64,000 nt of DNA from Pseudomonadota bacterium (GCA_018240895.1 JAFEEX010000010.1:1-64000); one strand, 5' to 3'; counted from the first letter of the stretch, positions 22,284-31,720 are shown. Translations and numbers: made by a program. Notes: generated from the letters alone by a model not told the origin.

Positions 22284-22302
22284 ACCGGATTTCCGGCGGG
22301 GC

Positions 22303-22641
22303 TTACATCCCCGGCAGCTTGAACCCCGGCGGCAGGCCCATACCCTGCTGCATCGCCGCCATTTCGCGGCCGGCCACCTCGTCCGCCTTTGCGCGGGCAT
22401 CGTTGAATGCGGCGGCAACCAGATCTTCGACTATGCCCTTTTCCTCTGGCTTCAGCAGGCTTTCGTCGATCGTCACCCCGATGATCCGGCCCTTGGCTGA
22501 ACAGCGGATCGAAACCAGGCCTCCGCCCGATTTGCCCTCAACCTCGATCCCGTCCAGCTTTGCCTGGCTTTCGTCCATCTGCTTCTGGATGGTCTCTGCC
22601 GCTTGCTGAGCCGCCTTGATCATCTCTTCCATCGACTTCAC
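22303..22641 (-). CDS. ybaB: YbaB/EbfC nucleoid-associated protein
   Basis: The 112-residue protein starts at GTG 22641 with GGAG 8 bases upstream. It has the YbaB core KAAQQAAETIQKQMDESQAK, then VEGKSGGGLVSIRCSAKG and EEKGIVEDLVAAAFNDARAK. The family forms dimers that bind DNA. Its GTG lies one base after the dnaX stop, the classic dnaX-ybaB(-recR) arrangement, here without an adjacent recR. Confidence 0.93.
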   Translation of the reverse strand: MKSMEEMIKAAQQAAETIQKQMDESQAKLDGIEVEGKSGGGLVSIRCSAKGRIIGVTIDESLLKPEEKGIVEDLVAAAFNDARAKADEVAGREMAAMQQGMGLPPGFKLPGM

Positions 22642-22642
22642 G

Positions 22643-24439
22643 CTATCTGCTCCACTTATTGCCGCCCTGCGCAACGCGCGCTTCGGGGGTCTCCTCAACA
22701 ATCTGCGCTTCGGGAAAGGCCGCGAAAGCCGCCTCGACCAGGGGGTGACGCATCAGCGCCTCCCGCTCGGCAGCCTTGGCTGCTTCGGCAACCTCGCGCA
22801 GGGTCGGCTCGCCTTCCCCCTCGCCGCGCGTCACCTGCCACCGCTCCCCAGTGGCGCGCAGCAAGGCATCGCGCACCTCTGTAGTGGGATCGCCCGAATA
22901 GCCCGGGGCAAGCGCGAACATCAGTTCGCCCGGCTTCAATATGATCACCCGCAGCCAATCACGCATCACCTGCGCCAGCCGCAGCTGGCCGGATTGGTCA
23001 ACCACATCGATCAACCCGCGCCATGCTTGCCCGGTCGGCGCGGGCTGAACCGCACTCGCGCCAGCAGAAACGGCCGCGCCCGTGCTTGCCGCCATGCCGG
23101 CTGCAACGCCGGTCGCGGCAAGTTCCTCAAGCCTTCTTGCCAGAGCGCCCGGATCGGGCACATCGCTGGCGTGCAGCACGCGCAGCAGTGCCATCTTGGC
23201 CGCGATCAGCGGATCTGGGGCCGCGCGCACCTCGTCATGCCCCTTCAGCAACAGCTGCCACAACCGGTGAAGCTGCCCGGCACTCAACCGTCCGGCCCAT
23301 TCGTCCAACGCGGTCCGTTCCTCGGCTGAAACGGTTTGCGCCGCGCCCTGGCCAAGCTGAGCCACGGTTATCCGGTGCGTCAGCTCCATCGCCGATCGCA
23401 GCAGCGCCAGCGGTTCAACCCCCAATGCGAACTGGTGATCGACTGCTTCAAGCAGTTCCGCTCCGTTCCCGCCGATCATCGCCGCAAACAGCCGGCGCTG
23501 CGCGGTCTTGTCGGCAAGGCCCAGCATATCCTGCACCTGCCGTGCGGAAACCGTGCCGTCCTCACCCATGTCGGCATGAGCGATCGCCTGATCGAGGATC
23601 GACAAACCATCGCGCACCGATCCTTCGGCTGCCGCCGCGATCATCGCCAGGGCCTCATCTTCCGCGGTCACGCCTTCGGCCTGACAGACCCGGGCGAAGT
23701 GATTGGCCAGAACCGGTGTCTGGATGCGGCGCAGGTCAAACCGTTGACAGCGGCTCAGCACCGTAACCGGCAGCTTGTCCACCTCGGTAGTGGCGAACAG
23801 GAATTTTACGTGCGGCGGCGGTTCCTCAAGGGTTTTGAGCAAGGCGTTGAAGGCATTGCGGCTGAGCATATGGACTTCATCGATGATGTAGATTTTGTAG
23901 CGCGCCGAAACGGCGGCATAACGCACCGCCTCGATAATCTCGCGCACGTCGTCAACGCCGGTGTGGCTGGCGGCGTCCATCTCTATCACATCGATATGGC
24001 GGCCTTCGGCAATGGCCACGCATGGTTCGCATTGCCCGCACGGATCAATCGTCGGCCCGCCCTGTCCATCGGGGCCAATGCAATTGAGCGCCTTGGCGAT
24101 CAGCCGCGCGGTGCTGGTCTTGCCCACCCCGCGCACCCCGGTCATCAGGAAGGCATGGGCCAGCCGGTCACGCCGGATCGCGTTGCCCAGCGTCTGGACC
24201 ATCGCGTCCTGCCCGATCAGCTCGCTGAAGGTTTGCGGGCGGTATTTGCGGGCAAGTACGCGGTAAGGCTGCGCAGGGGTGCTGACGGGCTGTGCCGTTG
24301 CTTGCGCCGGCGAAGACGCAGCAGGCTCTGGCGATCCAAACATGGACTCTTGCCCAGCCGCCTCCAGCTCCTCCGCAGAGGGGGCGTCGTCGTCCAGCTC
24401 AGGCTCGTCGCCGAAGATTTCAGGGGAATCGGGCATCAT
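22643..24439 (-). CDS. dnaX: DNA polymerase III subunit gamma/tau
   Basis: The ~598-residue protein carries the clamp-loader ATPase. It has RVLARKYRPQTFSELIGQDA, Walker A (GVRGVGKTSTAR) near residue 105, a four-cysteine zinc site (CIGPDG ... CGQCEPC), IIDEVHMLS and the arginine-finger segment LSRCQRFDLRR. An acidic 50-residue extension precedes the conserved start, as in other alphaproteobacteria. GTG, ATG and ATG follow one another at 24442, 24439 and 24436, so the exact start is ambiguous. It is followed by ybaB in an operon and preceded by the SRP RNA on the same strand. Confidence 0.96.
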   Translation of the reverse strand: MMPDSPEIFGDEPELDDDAPSAEELEAAGQESMFGSPEPAASSPAQATAQPVSTPAQPYRVLARKYRPQTFSELIGQDAMVQTLGNAIRRDRLAHAFLMTGVRGVGKTSTARLIAKALNCIGPDGQGGPTIDPCGQCEPCVAIAEGRHIDVIEMDAASHTGVDDVREIIEAVRYAAVSARYKIYIIDEVHMLSRNAFNALLKTLEEPPPHVKFLFATTEVDKLPVTVLSRCQRFDLRRIQTPVLANHFARVCQAEGVTAEDEALAMIAAAAEGSVRDGLSILDQAIAHADMGEDGTVSARQVQDMLGLADKTAQRRLFAAMIGGNGAELLEAVDHQFALGVEPLALLRSAMELTHRITVAQLGQGAAQTVSAEERTALDEWAGRLSAGQLHRLWQLLLKGHDEVRAAPDPLIAAKMALLRVLHASDVPDPGALARRLEELAATGVAAGMAASTGAAVSAGASAVQPAPTGQAWRGLIDVVDQSGQLRLAQVMRDWLRVIILKPGELMFALAPGYSGDPTTEVRDALLRATGERWQVTRGEGEGEPTLREVAEAAKAAEREALMRHPLVEAAFAAFPEAQIVEETPEARVAQGGNKWSR

Positions 24440-24493
24440 CACAACGATTAGGCGGAGGCGACCGAATTGTCGAAGGGATTAGCGCTGAAAATA

Positions 24494-24579
24494 GGAGTCG
24501 GCCGACCCGCCGCAACCCGTTGTGGCTGCTTCCTTCCGGACCTGACCAAGTTGGCGGGCGCAAACGTCCGACCGACTCC
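24494..24579 (-). ncRNA. ffs: Signal recognition particle RNA (4.5S type)
   Basis: The minus strand contains the universal SRP RNA apical core GTCAGGTCCGGAAGGAAGCA. It is flanked by long complementary arms that close with GGAGTCGG at one end and CCGACTCC at the other. The RNA binds Ffh and directs membrane proteins to FtsY. Its position just upstream of dnaX is a common bacterial arrangement. The ends are set by the terminal helix and may be off by a few bases. Confidence 0.93.
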
Positions 24580-24587
24580 CGGCGGCG

Positions 24588-24616
24588 CATATGGCCGCGC
24601 TGTCGCGTTTAAGCAA
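24588..24616 (-). promoter_or_regulatory. ffs: Candidate promoter for the SRP RNA
   Basis: On the minus strand TTGCTT (24616-24611) and CATATG (24593-24588) are 17 bases apart and end 8 bases before the predicted RNA 5' end, the spacing expected of a sigma-70 promoter. Further upstream a 7-bp inverted repeat (TTGACGC / GCGTCAA, 24650-24672) may end the preceding gene's transcript. Confidence 0.4.
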
Positions 24617-24778
24617 GCCTGCGCCGATCAGATCGATTATATGTCCGAGTTGACGCGCCCTTGGTGCGTCAAGTGCGACCCCGAACGGGAAAAAGTAGAA
24701 GCGGGCGCGGGCCACGCCTTACCGTGCGACCCCCGAGGCGTTTCCCGCCCCGCTTCTGCGACCATCCAGAAAAGCGAA

Positions 24779-25057
24779 TCAGCGAAAATTGTCGGCGTAA
24801 GCCTGCAATTTCAACCGGCGCGGCGGAACGGCATGAACCTCTGCCGCGATACCGAATTTCGCGGCATAGGCCTGCGCATCTTCCTGCGACGCGAACTTGA
24901 GCTGCACCTGGCTTTGCGAATCGCCCGAACCGGTCCAGCCCATCAGCGGATCGGCGGTGCGCGCCTCTGCCGGGGCAAAATCAAGAATCCAGTCCCCCAG
25001 CCGGGCCTTGCCGGACTGCATGGCGTTCTTCGGGCGCTGATAGATGCGAGCAGACAT
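24779..25057 (-). CDS. NADH dehydrogenase (complex I) NDUFS4-family accessory subunit
   Basis: The 92-residue protein starts MSARIYQRPKNAMQSGKAR and contains WILDFAPAEARTADPLMGWTGSGDSQSQ and FASQEDAQAYAAKFGI, the pattern of the ETC complex I subunit (NDUFS4/AQDQ) family. It is a peripheral accessory subunit of respiratory complex I, found in alphaproteobacteria and mitochondria. It lies 53 bases downstream of hrpB on the same strand. The frame continues to 25225, but that part overlaps the 3' end of hrpB. Confidence 0.9.
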   Translation of the reverse strand: MSARIYQRPKNAMQSGKARLGDWILDFAPAEARTADPLMGWTGSGDSQSQVQLKFASQEDAQAYAAKFGIAAEVHAVPPRRLKLQAYADNFR

Positions 25058-25110
25058 GGCAGCCCTTTCGGCGAAATTCACGAGGCAATCAAGCCCCGCC
25101 GATTGGCGGG

Positions 25111-27558
25111 CTATTTTCGTTCGAAAGCGTTTTTGGTCTTCAGGCTCGGCACCTCGGCCCACGGCTGATCGGGCCAGCGATGTTTGGGATAGCGCCCCTT
25201 CATCTCGCGCTGGACATCCTTCCACGATCCCCGCCAGAAACCGGGCAGATCGCGGGTGGTCTGCAGCGGTTTTCCGCCGGGATCGGTCAGCTTGAGCAGC
25301 AACGGCTGCTGCGCCTGACCGAATGTGGGGTGCCTGTCCAGCCCGAACAGCGCCTGCACCCTGATCTCCACTGAAGGGCCGCCGGGATCGTCATAGTCAA
25401 TCGGCGGAGCAGAACCGACCGGGCTGATGAATTGCGCCGGGGCAAGCCGTTCAAGCTGCTGCTGCGCCGCATAGTCCAGCCGGACGCGCAGTGCTTCATG
25501 CAATTTGCCCGGATCGATCTGGCTGAAGCGCCGCTGCAGATGCGGTCCCAGCCAGTCCTCCGCATCGGCAAGCAGCGCGGCGTCGGACACTGCATCGATC
25601 CCGGCGAACCGGGCGCGGCGCAGCAGCGACTCGCTCGCCCGGGACAGGGGCAACAGCGACAGTCCCTCCTTGCGCAGCCGCGCCAGCAGAAATGCAGTCA
25701 GCGCCGCTGCATCGGGGTTCGGATCGGGGCCGCGCGCGATGGTGATTGCCCCCATTCCGGTTTCGAGCAGAGCCTCTGCCCTCCCTTCTCCGTCAATCCA
25801 GCGCAGCACGGTGCGCCGTTCGATCCGGTGGGAAAGCCAGTGCAGCACCTCGCCCTCGTCCAGCGCAATTGCCCCGGTGATCCGCGCGCCCTTTGCCTCA
25901 CCCTGGGCCTCCCCAACCGCAAGCCATTCAGCGCGCGCCAGCGGAGAGGCGGGGTCAAGCCGCAGCCCGCGGCCGCCAACGGCAAGCCAATGCTCACCCG
26001 AAGAATCGCGGCGGCGGGCCAGGTTATGCGGAAAAGCCTCTGCAAGCAGGATTCCGGGCGGCGGTGCGGCTGGCGCAACGGCCCACTCAACCGGGGCAAG
26101 GTTGCGTGCCGTCCTGGCCCAGCGTCCCGCCAGGGTGCGCGATGCCTCGGCCCGGCCCGATCGGTCCCCCTCCCAGCGTTGCAGCCGCGCGGCAATGTCA
26201 TCTCCGCGCCCGCCCAGCCCGCGTTCCTGCAACAGCAGTGCCAGCTTTGCGGCAACATCGACCGCGCCATGCTGCGCAGCATAAAGCATCATATGGGCCA
26301 AGGCTGGGGCCATGGGCAGACTGGCCATGCTGCGGCCATGCTGCGTGATCCGGCCTGCAGCATCGATTGCGGTAAGTGATTGTAATGATTGATCCGCCGC
26401 AGCCAGTGCCGCAGCGGGTGGCGGATCAAGCCATGGCAATGCTGCGGGCTCCGCCGCACCCCACTGCGCCAGACTGAGGCGCAGCGGCGCAAGGTCTGCC
26501 GTCAGCATCTCTGGCGGATCGAACGCGGGCCTGCCGGGATGCCCCGCCTCTTCCCACAGGCGATAGGCGGTGCCCGGCCCCTGCCGAGCTGCGCGCCCTG
26601 CGCGCTGCGCCGCCGCCGCCTGCGATGCGCGATGCGTGACCAACCGGGTGACGCCGGCGGCCTTGTCATATTCGGCCCGGCGCGACAGCCCGGCATCGAC
26701 CACCACCGACACTCCATCCAGCGTCAGCGATGTTTCGGCAATCGCCGTTGCCAGCACGATCCGGCGGCGTCCCTGCGGATCGCGGCGGATTGCCGCGCGC
26801 TGCGCCGCCGGATCGCACTGACCATGCAGCGGCAGAACAACGGCATCGGGAAGGCGCTGGACCAACCGTTCACGGGTGCGCTCGATTTCGCCCACGCCGG
26901 GAAGAAAGGCCAGAATATCGCCAGCCTCCTCTCGCCAGGCGGTCAGCACCGCGGTCGCCATGGCTTCATCGATCCGCACTTCGGGGCGGGCACCAAGCCA
27001 GCGAACCGTCAGCGGCCAGGCCTTGCCCGCGCTTTCTATTACCGGTGCGTCATCAAGCAGGGCGGCAAAGCGCGAACCATCGATCGTCGCGCTCATCACC
27101 ACCAATCGCAGGTCGGGGCGCAGCACCTGCTGGCTTTCGATCGCAAGGGCCAGGCCCAGATCCGAATCGAGATGCCGTTCGTGCGCTTCATCGAACAGCA
27201 CCGCCGAAACGCCGGTCAGCTCGGGATCTTCCAGGATTGTCGCGACAAAGATAGCCTCGGTCATCACCAGAACCCGGGTCCGGGCCGACCGCTTGCTGTC
27301 AAGCCGGGTCAGGTAACCCACGGTTTCTCCCGCGGCCTCGCCCAGCAGTTCGGCCATCCGCTCCGCTGCGGCGCGCGCCGCAACCCGGCGGGGCGACAGG
27401 ATGATGACCTTGCCGCTGCACCAGTCCTGATCAAGCAGCGCCGGGGCGACCGCCGTGGTTTTTCCCGCTCCCGGCGGGGCAATCAGCACGGCCCCGCTGC
27501 CGCGCCGCAGCGCGGTCAGCAGGTCAGGCAAAACGGCATGGATCGGCAGGGCGCTCAC
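25111..27558 (-). CDS. hrpB: ATP-dependent helicase HrpB
   Basis: The 815-residue protein is a DEAH-box helicase of the HrpB family. It has Walker A (APPGAGKTTAVAP) near residue 30, LFDEAHERHLDSDLGLAL near 123, motif III MSATIDGSRF, and the AGRAARQGPG motif VI region, followed by the long HrpB-specific C-terminus ending with a basic tail (MKGRYPKHRWPDQPWAE). Its cellular role in most bacteria is poorly defined; RNA remodelling has been reported for relatives. It starts at GTG 27558, which gives the normal HrpB N-terminus LPIHAVLPDLLTALR. It lies 21 bases downstream of the aldo/keto reductase. Confidence 0.95.
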   Translation of the reverse strand: MSALPIHAVLPDLLTALRRGSGAVLIAPPGAGKTTAVAPALLDQDWCSGKVIILSPRRVAARAAAERMAELLGEAAGETVGYLTRLDSKRSARTRVLVMTEAIFVATILEDPELTGVSAVLFDEAHERHLDSDLGLALAIESQQVLRPDLRLVVMSATIDGSRFAALLDDAPVIESAGKAWPLTVRWLGARPEVRIDEAMATAVLTAWREEAGDILAFLPGVGEIERTRERLVQRLPDAVVLPLHGQCDPAAQRAAIRRDPQGRRRIVLATAIAETSLTLDGVSVVVDAGLSRRAEYDKAAGVTRLVTHRASQAAAAQRAGRAARQGPGTAYRLWEEAGHPGRPAFDPPEMLTADLAPLRLSLAQWGAAEPAALPWLDPPPAAALAAADQSLQSLTAIDAAGRITQHGRSMASLPMAPALAHMMLYAAQHGAVDVAAKLALLLQERGLGGRGDDIAARLQRWEGDRSGRAEASRTLAGRWARTARNLAPVEWAVAPAAPPPGILLAEAFPHNLARRRDSSGEHWLAVGGRGLRLDPASPLARAEWLAVGEAQGEAKGARITGAIALDEGEVLHWLSHRIERRTVLRWIDGEGRAEALLETGMGAITIARGPDPNPDAAALTAFLLARLRKEGLSLLPLSRASESLLRRARFAGIDAVSDAALLADAEDWLGPHLQRRFSQIDPGKLHEALRVRLDYAAQQQLERLAPAQFISPVGSAPPIDYDDPGGPSVEIRVQALFGLDRHPTFGQAQQPLLLKLTDPGGKPLQTTRDLPGFWRGSWKDVQREMKGRYPKHRWPDQPWAEVPSLKTKNAFERK

Positions 27559-27579
27559 GCCGCGCGCCTTACCGCACGA

Positions 27580-28596
27580 TCACCCCATCGGGTACATGAT
27601 TTCGCGGCTTACCTTGTCGATCGCCTTCATCACCTCGTCGCTCAGCACCAGATCGGCGGCGGCCAGAATTTCGACAAGCTGATCGAACCCGCTTACCCCA
27701 ACGATGGTTGAAGCGACAAAATCGTGCTGCTTTGACCATGCCACAGCCAGCGTCACCGGGCTCATCCCCGCGTCCCGCGCGATCTCGATAAAGCGTGCGG
27801 TTGAGGCAAGCGACTTGTCGTTGACAAAGCGCCGCCCCATTGCCGCCTGCCGTCCTTCCATGGCCAGATAGCGGGAAAAACGCGCGCCATCAGGCGTGGC
27901 ACCACCCTGATACTTGCCGGAAAGCACCCCGCCGCCAATCGGCGAATAGGGGATCAGGCTGACGCCCTCCTGTCGGCAAACCTGAGCCAGTTCATCCTCG
28001 AACCGGCGGTTGTTAAGGCTGAAATTGTTCTGGATCGTCTGATACCGCGCCACGCCCAGCCGTTCAGAGGCAGACAGGCTTTTCATCAGGCCCCAGCTCG
28101 TTTCGTTGGAACAGCCCAGGATGCGGACCTTGCCGGCGCGGACCAGCTCGTCCAGCACTTCCATGGTTTCCTCATAGGGATTGTCATGGTCGGGCCAATG
28201 GGTCTGATACAGATCGATGTAATCGGTCTGCAGGCGCTTCAGGCTGGCCTCAACCGCGGTGATGATATTGTGGCGGTCCAGCGCGGTCATGCCCGAGCGC
28301 AAGGGAGAGCGGAACCAGACGTGGCTGGGGCCGGATACCTTGGTGGCCAGGATAATCGCATCGCGCGGCTTGGTCTTCATCCACCGGCCGACAATCTCTT
28401 CAGTCCGCCCCACCCATTTGATGTCGGGCGGCACCGGATACCCTTCTGCCGTGTCGTAAAAATCGATCCCGGCATCGAAGCTGGCATCCAGAACCCGGAA
28501 CGCCTCCGCCTCGTCCACCTGACTGCCGAAAGTCATTGTCCCCATGCAGATGTCGGAAACAACAATGGCTGATTTGCCCAGACGGCGGTGCTGCAT
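27580..28596 (-). CDS. Aldo/keto reductase
   Basis: The 338-residue TIM-barrel protein starts MQHRRLGKSAIVVSDICMGTMTFG. It carries the family tetrad: Asp and Tyr in DFYDTAEGY near residues 46-53, Lys in ILATKVSG and His in YQTHWPDHD. It should reduce carbonyls with NADPH in the cytoplasm. The overall form resembles the Tas subgroup. ATG 28596 has AGGAG 9 bases upstream. A longer frame to 28635 lacks this. Confidence 0.92.
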   Translation of the reverse strand: MQHRRLGKSAIVVSDICMGTMTFGSQVDEAEAFRVLDASFDAGIDFYDTAEGYPVPPDIKWVGRTEEIVGRWMKTKPRDAIILATKVSGPSHVWFRSPLRSGMTALDRHNIITAVEASLKRLQTDYIDLYQTHWPDHDNPYEETMEVLDELVRAGKVRILGCSNETSWGLMKSLSASERLGVARYQTIQNNFSLNNRRFEDELAQVCRQEGVSLIPYSPIGGGVLSGKYQGGATPDGARFSRYLAMEGRQAAMGRRFVNDKSLASTARFIEIARDAGMSPVTLAVAWSKQHDFVASTIVGVSGFDQLVEILAAADLVLSDEVMKAIDKVSREIMYPMG

Positions 28597-28696
28597 GGGT
28601 ACAGTCTCCTGAATTGAAATCGTTGCGCTTCGCAACTTGAGTGGCGGCTTGCCGCCGCGCGGTCAAGCGCCGATGAAGGCAAGGGAATTTCTGTCC

Positions 28697-29239
28697 TTAA
28701 ACCGGGCCAAGCGGTTCATAGATTTTGGGGACTGACGCGAGTGTGATCGGATCGCCCAGTCGCACCCTGCCCCCGGCCACGACCACCGCCATGATTCCGG
28801 CCTTGCGAACCAGGCTGCCGTCGGCCGCCTTGCCCAAGGTGGCGGCCATCAGTCCCGGGGCCAGTCCGTCAATCTGTTTGCACGGATTGCGCAGCCCGGT
28901 GACCTCGATCAGCGCCTCGTGCCCCAGCCTCAGCCGGGTGCCGCGAGCCAGACCGAGAAGGTCGATCCCCCGCGTGGTCACGTTCTCTCCCAGTTCGGCC
29001 GGGCCAACGGTGAAACCCGCGCCAGCCAGTTCATCGAAAAGTTCCGCGTGGATCAGGTGAACCTGACGCAGGTTTGGCGCGGCGGGATTTTTGGCCACGC
29101 GCGACCGGTGCTGAACCAGCGTTCCGGCGTGGGCATCGCCCTCCACACCGATCCCGGCAATCAGCGTCAGTTCGCCGCGAATCCGTTTCGAAAAGCGGTG
29201 CCGATCATCGCACGCCAGGCCAACGATCCGGGGTTCCAT
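28697..29239 (-). CDS. MOSC domain protein
   Basis: This ~180-residue protein matches a stand-alone MOSC domain: GIGVEGDAHAGTLVQHRS, LGENVTTRGIDLLGLARGT and the cysteine-bearing TGLRNPCKQIDGL. MOSC domains bind the molybdenum cofactor and include enzymes that reduce N-hydroxylated compounds. ATG 29239 is preferred; an in-frame TTG lies two codons upstream and neither has a strong ribosome-binding site. It is divergent from the nitronate monooxygenase gene. Confidence 0.9.
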   Translation of the reverse strand: MEPRIVGLACDDRHRFSKRIRGELTLIAGIGVEGDAHAGTLVQHRSRVAKNPAAPNLRQVHLIHAELFDELAGAGFTVGPAELGENVTTRGIDLLGLARGTRLRLGHEALIEVTGLRNPCKQIDGLAPGLMAATLGKAADGSLVRKAGIMAVVVAGGRVRLGDPITLASVPKIYEPLGPV

Positions 29240-29352
29240 CGCCAAAGGCTATGAAACCGTAGCGTCCCGCGCAAGCCCCTCGACAGCGCCAGATCGGTCT
29301 CATAGAAAAACCGGTCTTGACCGTGAATCTTTTCAAACAGGGGTTTCTGCCG

Positions 29353-30333
29353 ATGACGCTTCCCGCACCATTTGATAACCTGCGCCTGCCTGTCATCGGA
29401 TCGCCGCTCTTCATCATTTCCGGCCCGGATCTGGTGATCGCGCAGTGCAAGGCCGGAATCATCGGCAGCTTTCCCGCGCTTAACGCCCGGCCGTCCGGCG
29501 TGCTGGATGAATGGCTGCACCGCATTACAGAGGAACTGGCCGCGCACAACCGCGCCAATCCGGATCGCCCGGCCGCGCCCTTTGCGGTCAACCAGATCGT
29601 CCACAAGTCCAACAACCGGCTTGAGGAAGATATGGAAGTCTGCGCCAAATGGCAGGTGCCGATGGTGATCACCTCGCTTGGCGCGCGCGAGGATCTCAAC
29701 AAGGCGGTTCACGGTTGGGGCGGGATCGTGCTGCACGATGTCATCAATGATCGTTTCGCGCACAAGGCGGTGGAAAAGGGAGCTGATGGCCTGATCCCGG
29801 TTGCCGCCGGTGCGGGCGGCCATGCCGGTGTGCTGTCCCCCTTCGCGCTGATGCAGGAAATCCGCCAGTGGTTCGACGGGCTGATCGCCCTGTCCGGCGC
29901 GATCGCCTGCGGACGTTCCATCCTGGCCGCGCAGGCAATGGGGGCGGATTTTGCCTATATCGGCTCGCCCTGGATCGCGACGGCGGAGGCCAATGCCGTT
30001 CAGGCCTACAAGGACGCAATCGTTGCCGGCCGGTCTGACGATATCGTTTATTCCAACCTGTTCACCGGGGTTCACGGCAATTACCTGCGCCCGTCGATCA
30101 TCGCGGCGGGGATGGATCCGGATAACCTGCCGGTCAGCGACCCCAGCGCGATGAATTTCGGATCGGGCGGCAATACCGACGCCAAAGCGTGGAAAGACAT
30201 CTGGGGTTCAGGCCAGGGGATTGGCGCGGTTAACGCGGTTGAAACAGTGGGTGACCGGGTTGACCGGCTTGAGGCCGAATATGATCAGGCCCGCCGCGAG
30301 CTGGCAATCAAGGCGCAAATGACGCTGGCCTGA
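29353..30333 (+). CDS. Nitronate monooxygenase / 2-nitropropane dioxygenase family
   Basis: The 326-residue FMN-dependent TIM-barrel protein has the nitronate monooxygenase signatures PVIGSPLFIISGPDLV, PVAAGAGGHAGVLSPFAL and CGRSILAAQAMGADFAYIGS. It would oxidise alkyl nitronates or related compounds; some family members act on acyl-CoA-like substrates. The start at 29353 follows AGGGG; an upstream in-frame TTG is unlikely. It converges with the AHH gene. Confidence 0.92.
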   Translation: MTLPAPFDNLRLPVIGSPLFIISGPDLVIAQCKAGIIGSFPALNARPSGVLDEWLHRITEELAAHNRANPDRPAAPFAVNQIVHKSNNRLEEDMEVCAKWQVPMVITSLGAREDLNKAVHGWGGIVLHDVINDRFAHKAVEKGADGLIPVAAGAGGHAGVLSPFALMQEIRQWFDGLIALSGAIACGRSILAAQAMGADFAYIGSPWIATAEANAVQAYKDAIVAGRSDDIVYSNLFTGVHGNYLRPSIIAAGMDPDNLPVSDPSAMNFGSGGNTDAKAWKDIWGSGQGIGAVNAVETVGDRVDRLEAEYDQARRELAIKAQMTLA

Positions 30334-30354
30334 AACTGCCGACGCTCCGTTTGG

Positions 30355-30876
30355 TCAACCAGGCTCGGTGGCCGGCCACAACGATTCGGCCATTGCATCC
30401 AGATCGGTGAAATCCACGCCGGCCCCCAGCGGATCGCGCCGGTTAAGGCGGATGCGCCGTTCCTGATTGAGCAGGCGGCGGCGCAATGCGCGTTGCAGCA
30501 GGCGGAGCCGTTCCAGCGCTTCGCGCAATGCCAGTTCCGGATCACGATGGCGCGATCCGGCCCAGCCGCGCTCAATCTGACCGAACCGCTCCATCACGAT
30601 TTCGTTGTAACGGCGATGCGGACCGCGATGCAGCGGCAGCCCCACCCGCACCGCCGCACCATCATTGGCCGGCAGCAGCAAGCCATTGTGGCGAAAATCG
30701 TCAAAGCACAGACGATCGTGCCCCAGTGCAGCAAACAGGGGGATGAATGCACGCTGGCTCAACATTTGCCGGGGCAAGATATGGTGCCGTTGCAAGCCGC
30801 TGTCATAGCCCGGACCGCCGGGCCGGTTGACCGCACGGAAACTGATCCGTTGCCGCATGACAAGGCCGGGGTCCAT
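30355..30876 (-). CDS. AHH-family (HNH/EndoVII superfamily) nuclease-like protein
   Basis: The protein has about 173 residues. The nuclease signature LQRHHILPRQ is followed by NGLLLPANDGAA and LPLHRGPHRRYNEIV, the histidine/asparagine pattern of the AHH branch of HNH/EndoVII nucleases. Such domains are often toxin tips, but this one has no signal peptide, repeat region or secretion tag. A basic helical C-terminal tail follows. The start is uncertain: TTG 30900, ATG 30876 and ATG 30858 are possible. It is preceded on the same strand by an unrecognised gene ending at 30929. Confidence 0.7.
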   Translation of the reverse strand: MDPGLVMRQRISFRAVNRPGGPGYDSGLQRHHILPRQMLSQRAFIPLFAALGHDRLCFDDFRHNGLLLPANDGAAVRVGLPLHRGPHRRYNEIVMERFGQIERGWAGSRHRDPELALREALERLRLLQRALRRRLLNQERRIRLNRRDPLGAGVDFTDLDAMAESLWPATEPG

Positions 30877-30928
30877 CCCGACACAGCCAGGATCATTCAA
30901 TCCGGTTGCCCCCGAAACGATGCTGCGC

Positions 30929-31720
30929 TCACTCGCCGTCCCGGCGCACGATTACGTGCAGGTAATGGCTGTCTCGCGTTGGTGTGGCCAGCAACAGCTC
31001 GCCATCAGGGCCGATGAATTCCTGCGGTCGGGTCAGGGCACCTCCGCCAATCAGTTCATGGATCAACCGCACGGAAATGCGGGCCACAGCCCCTGCAGAC
31101 AGTGCCTGTTGCGGTTCAAACCGAAGTTCCTGTCCGATCAGCAGCCCAAGCCCACGCGAAACCATTGCCCCATCGCCTTCGCGGCGCAGCGAGGTAAGGC
31201 CGAGCGCCGGGAAGGCGCCACCGCTCAGCCAATCGCCGATCACGCGGCGGAAATAGGCCGGCTCCATCCAGCTTCCCGCTGGCCACCAATAGGCTGCCAC
31301 TACCCCGTCCAGCGCAGCAAGACGCGACGCCACCCCAACCATTACCCGGACAACCGGCAGCAAACCGCGCCCTGCCGCGATGTGAGGTCCGGGCTGAAGG
31401 GTGGTCGCCTCTCCCGGTGGAATTGCGTCCAGGCCCAGTAGCGCGCCCGGCGGCGGAATCGTCTGTGCTTCCCCTGGGATCAATCCGTGACAGTCAAAGG
31501 TCAGGCCCGACGCAAGCAGTTCCAGCCAGCCCTCAGCAGGGTCGGGGCGGTGACTTATCGCAAACCCCCCTGCAATTGCGCGACCTTTTCCCGCAGCGAT
31601 GACCTTTTCCGCGTCGGGCCGGCTTCCCGCCGCGAAGATCAGCGAAAGCATCGCCCCCTCCGAACTGTCGCCCGCGTTTGTGATAAATCCCCCACCGTCC
31701 GGAAAGAACGAATTGGACAT
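30929..31720 (-). CDS. Hypothetical protein upstream of the AHH nuclease
   Basis: This ~263-residue protein I do not recognise. It starts MSNSFFPDGGGFITNAGDSS and contains GLTFDCHGLIPGEAQT, AAYWWPAGSWMEPAYFRRVIGDW and LIHELIGGGALTRP. It has no signal peptide and no membrane segment. A tryptophan-rich WWPAGSWMEPAYF motif of this kind occurs in some cytoplasmic DUF proteins, but I cannot name the family. It probably shares a transcript with the AHH gene 50 bases downstream, and it could be an immunity or accessory partner; that is only inference. Confidence 0.65.
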   Translation of the reverse strand: MSNSFFPDGGGFITNAGDSSEGAMLSLIFAAGSRPDAEKVIAAGKGRAIAGGFAISHRPDPAEGWLELLASGLTFDCHGLIPGEAQTIPPPGALLGLDAIPPGEATTLQPGPHIAAGRGLLPVVRVMVGVASRLAALDGVVAAYWWPAGSWMEPAYFRRVIGDWLSGGAFPALGLTSLRREGDGAMVSRGLGLLIGQELRFEPQQALSAGAVARISVRLIHELIGGGALTRPQEFIGPDGELLLATPTRDSHYLHVIVRRDGE

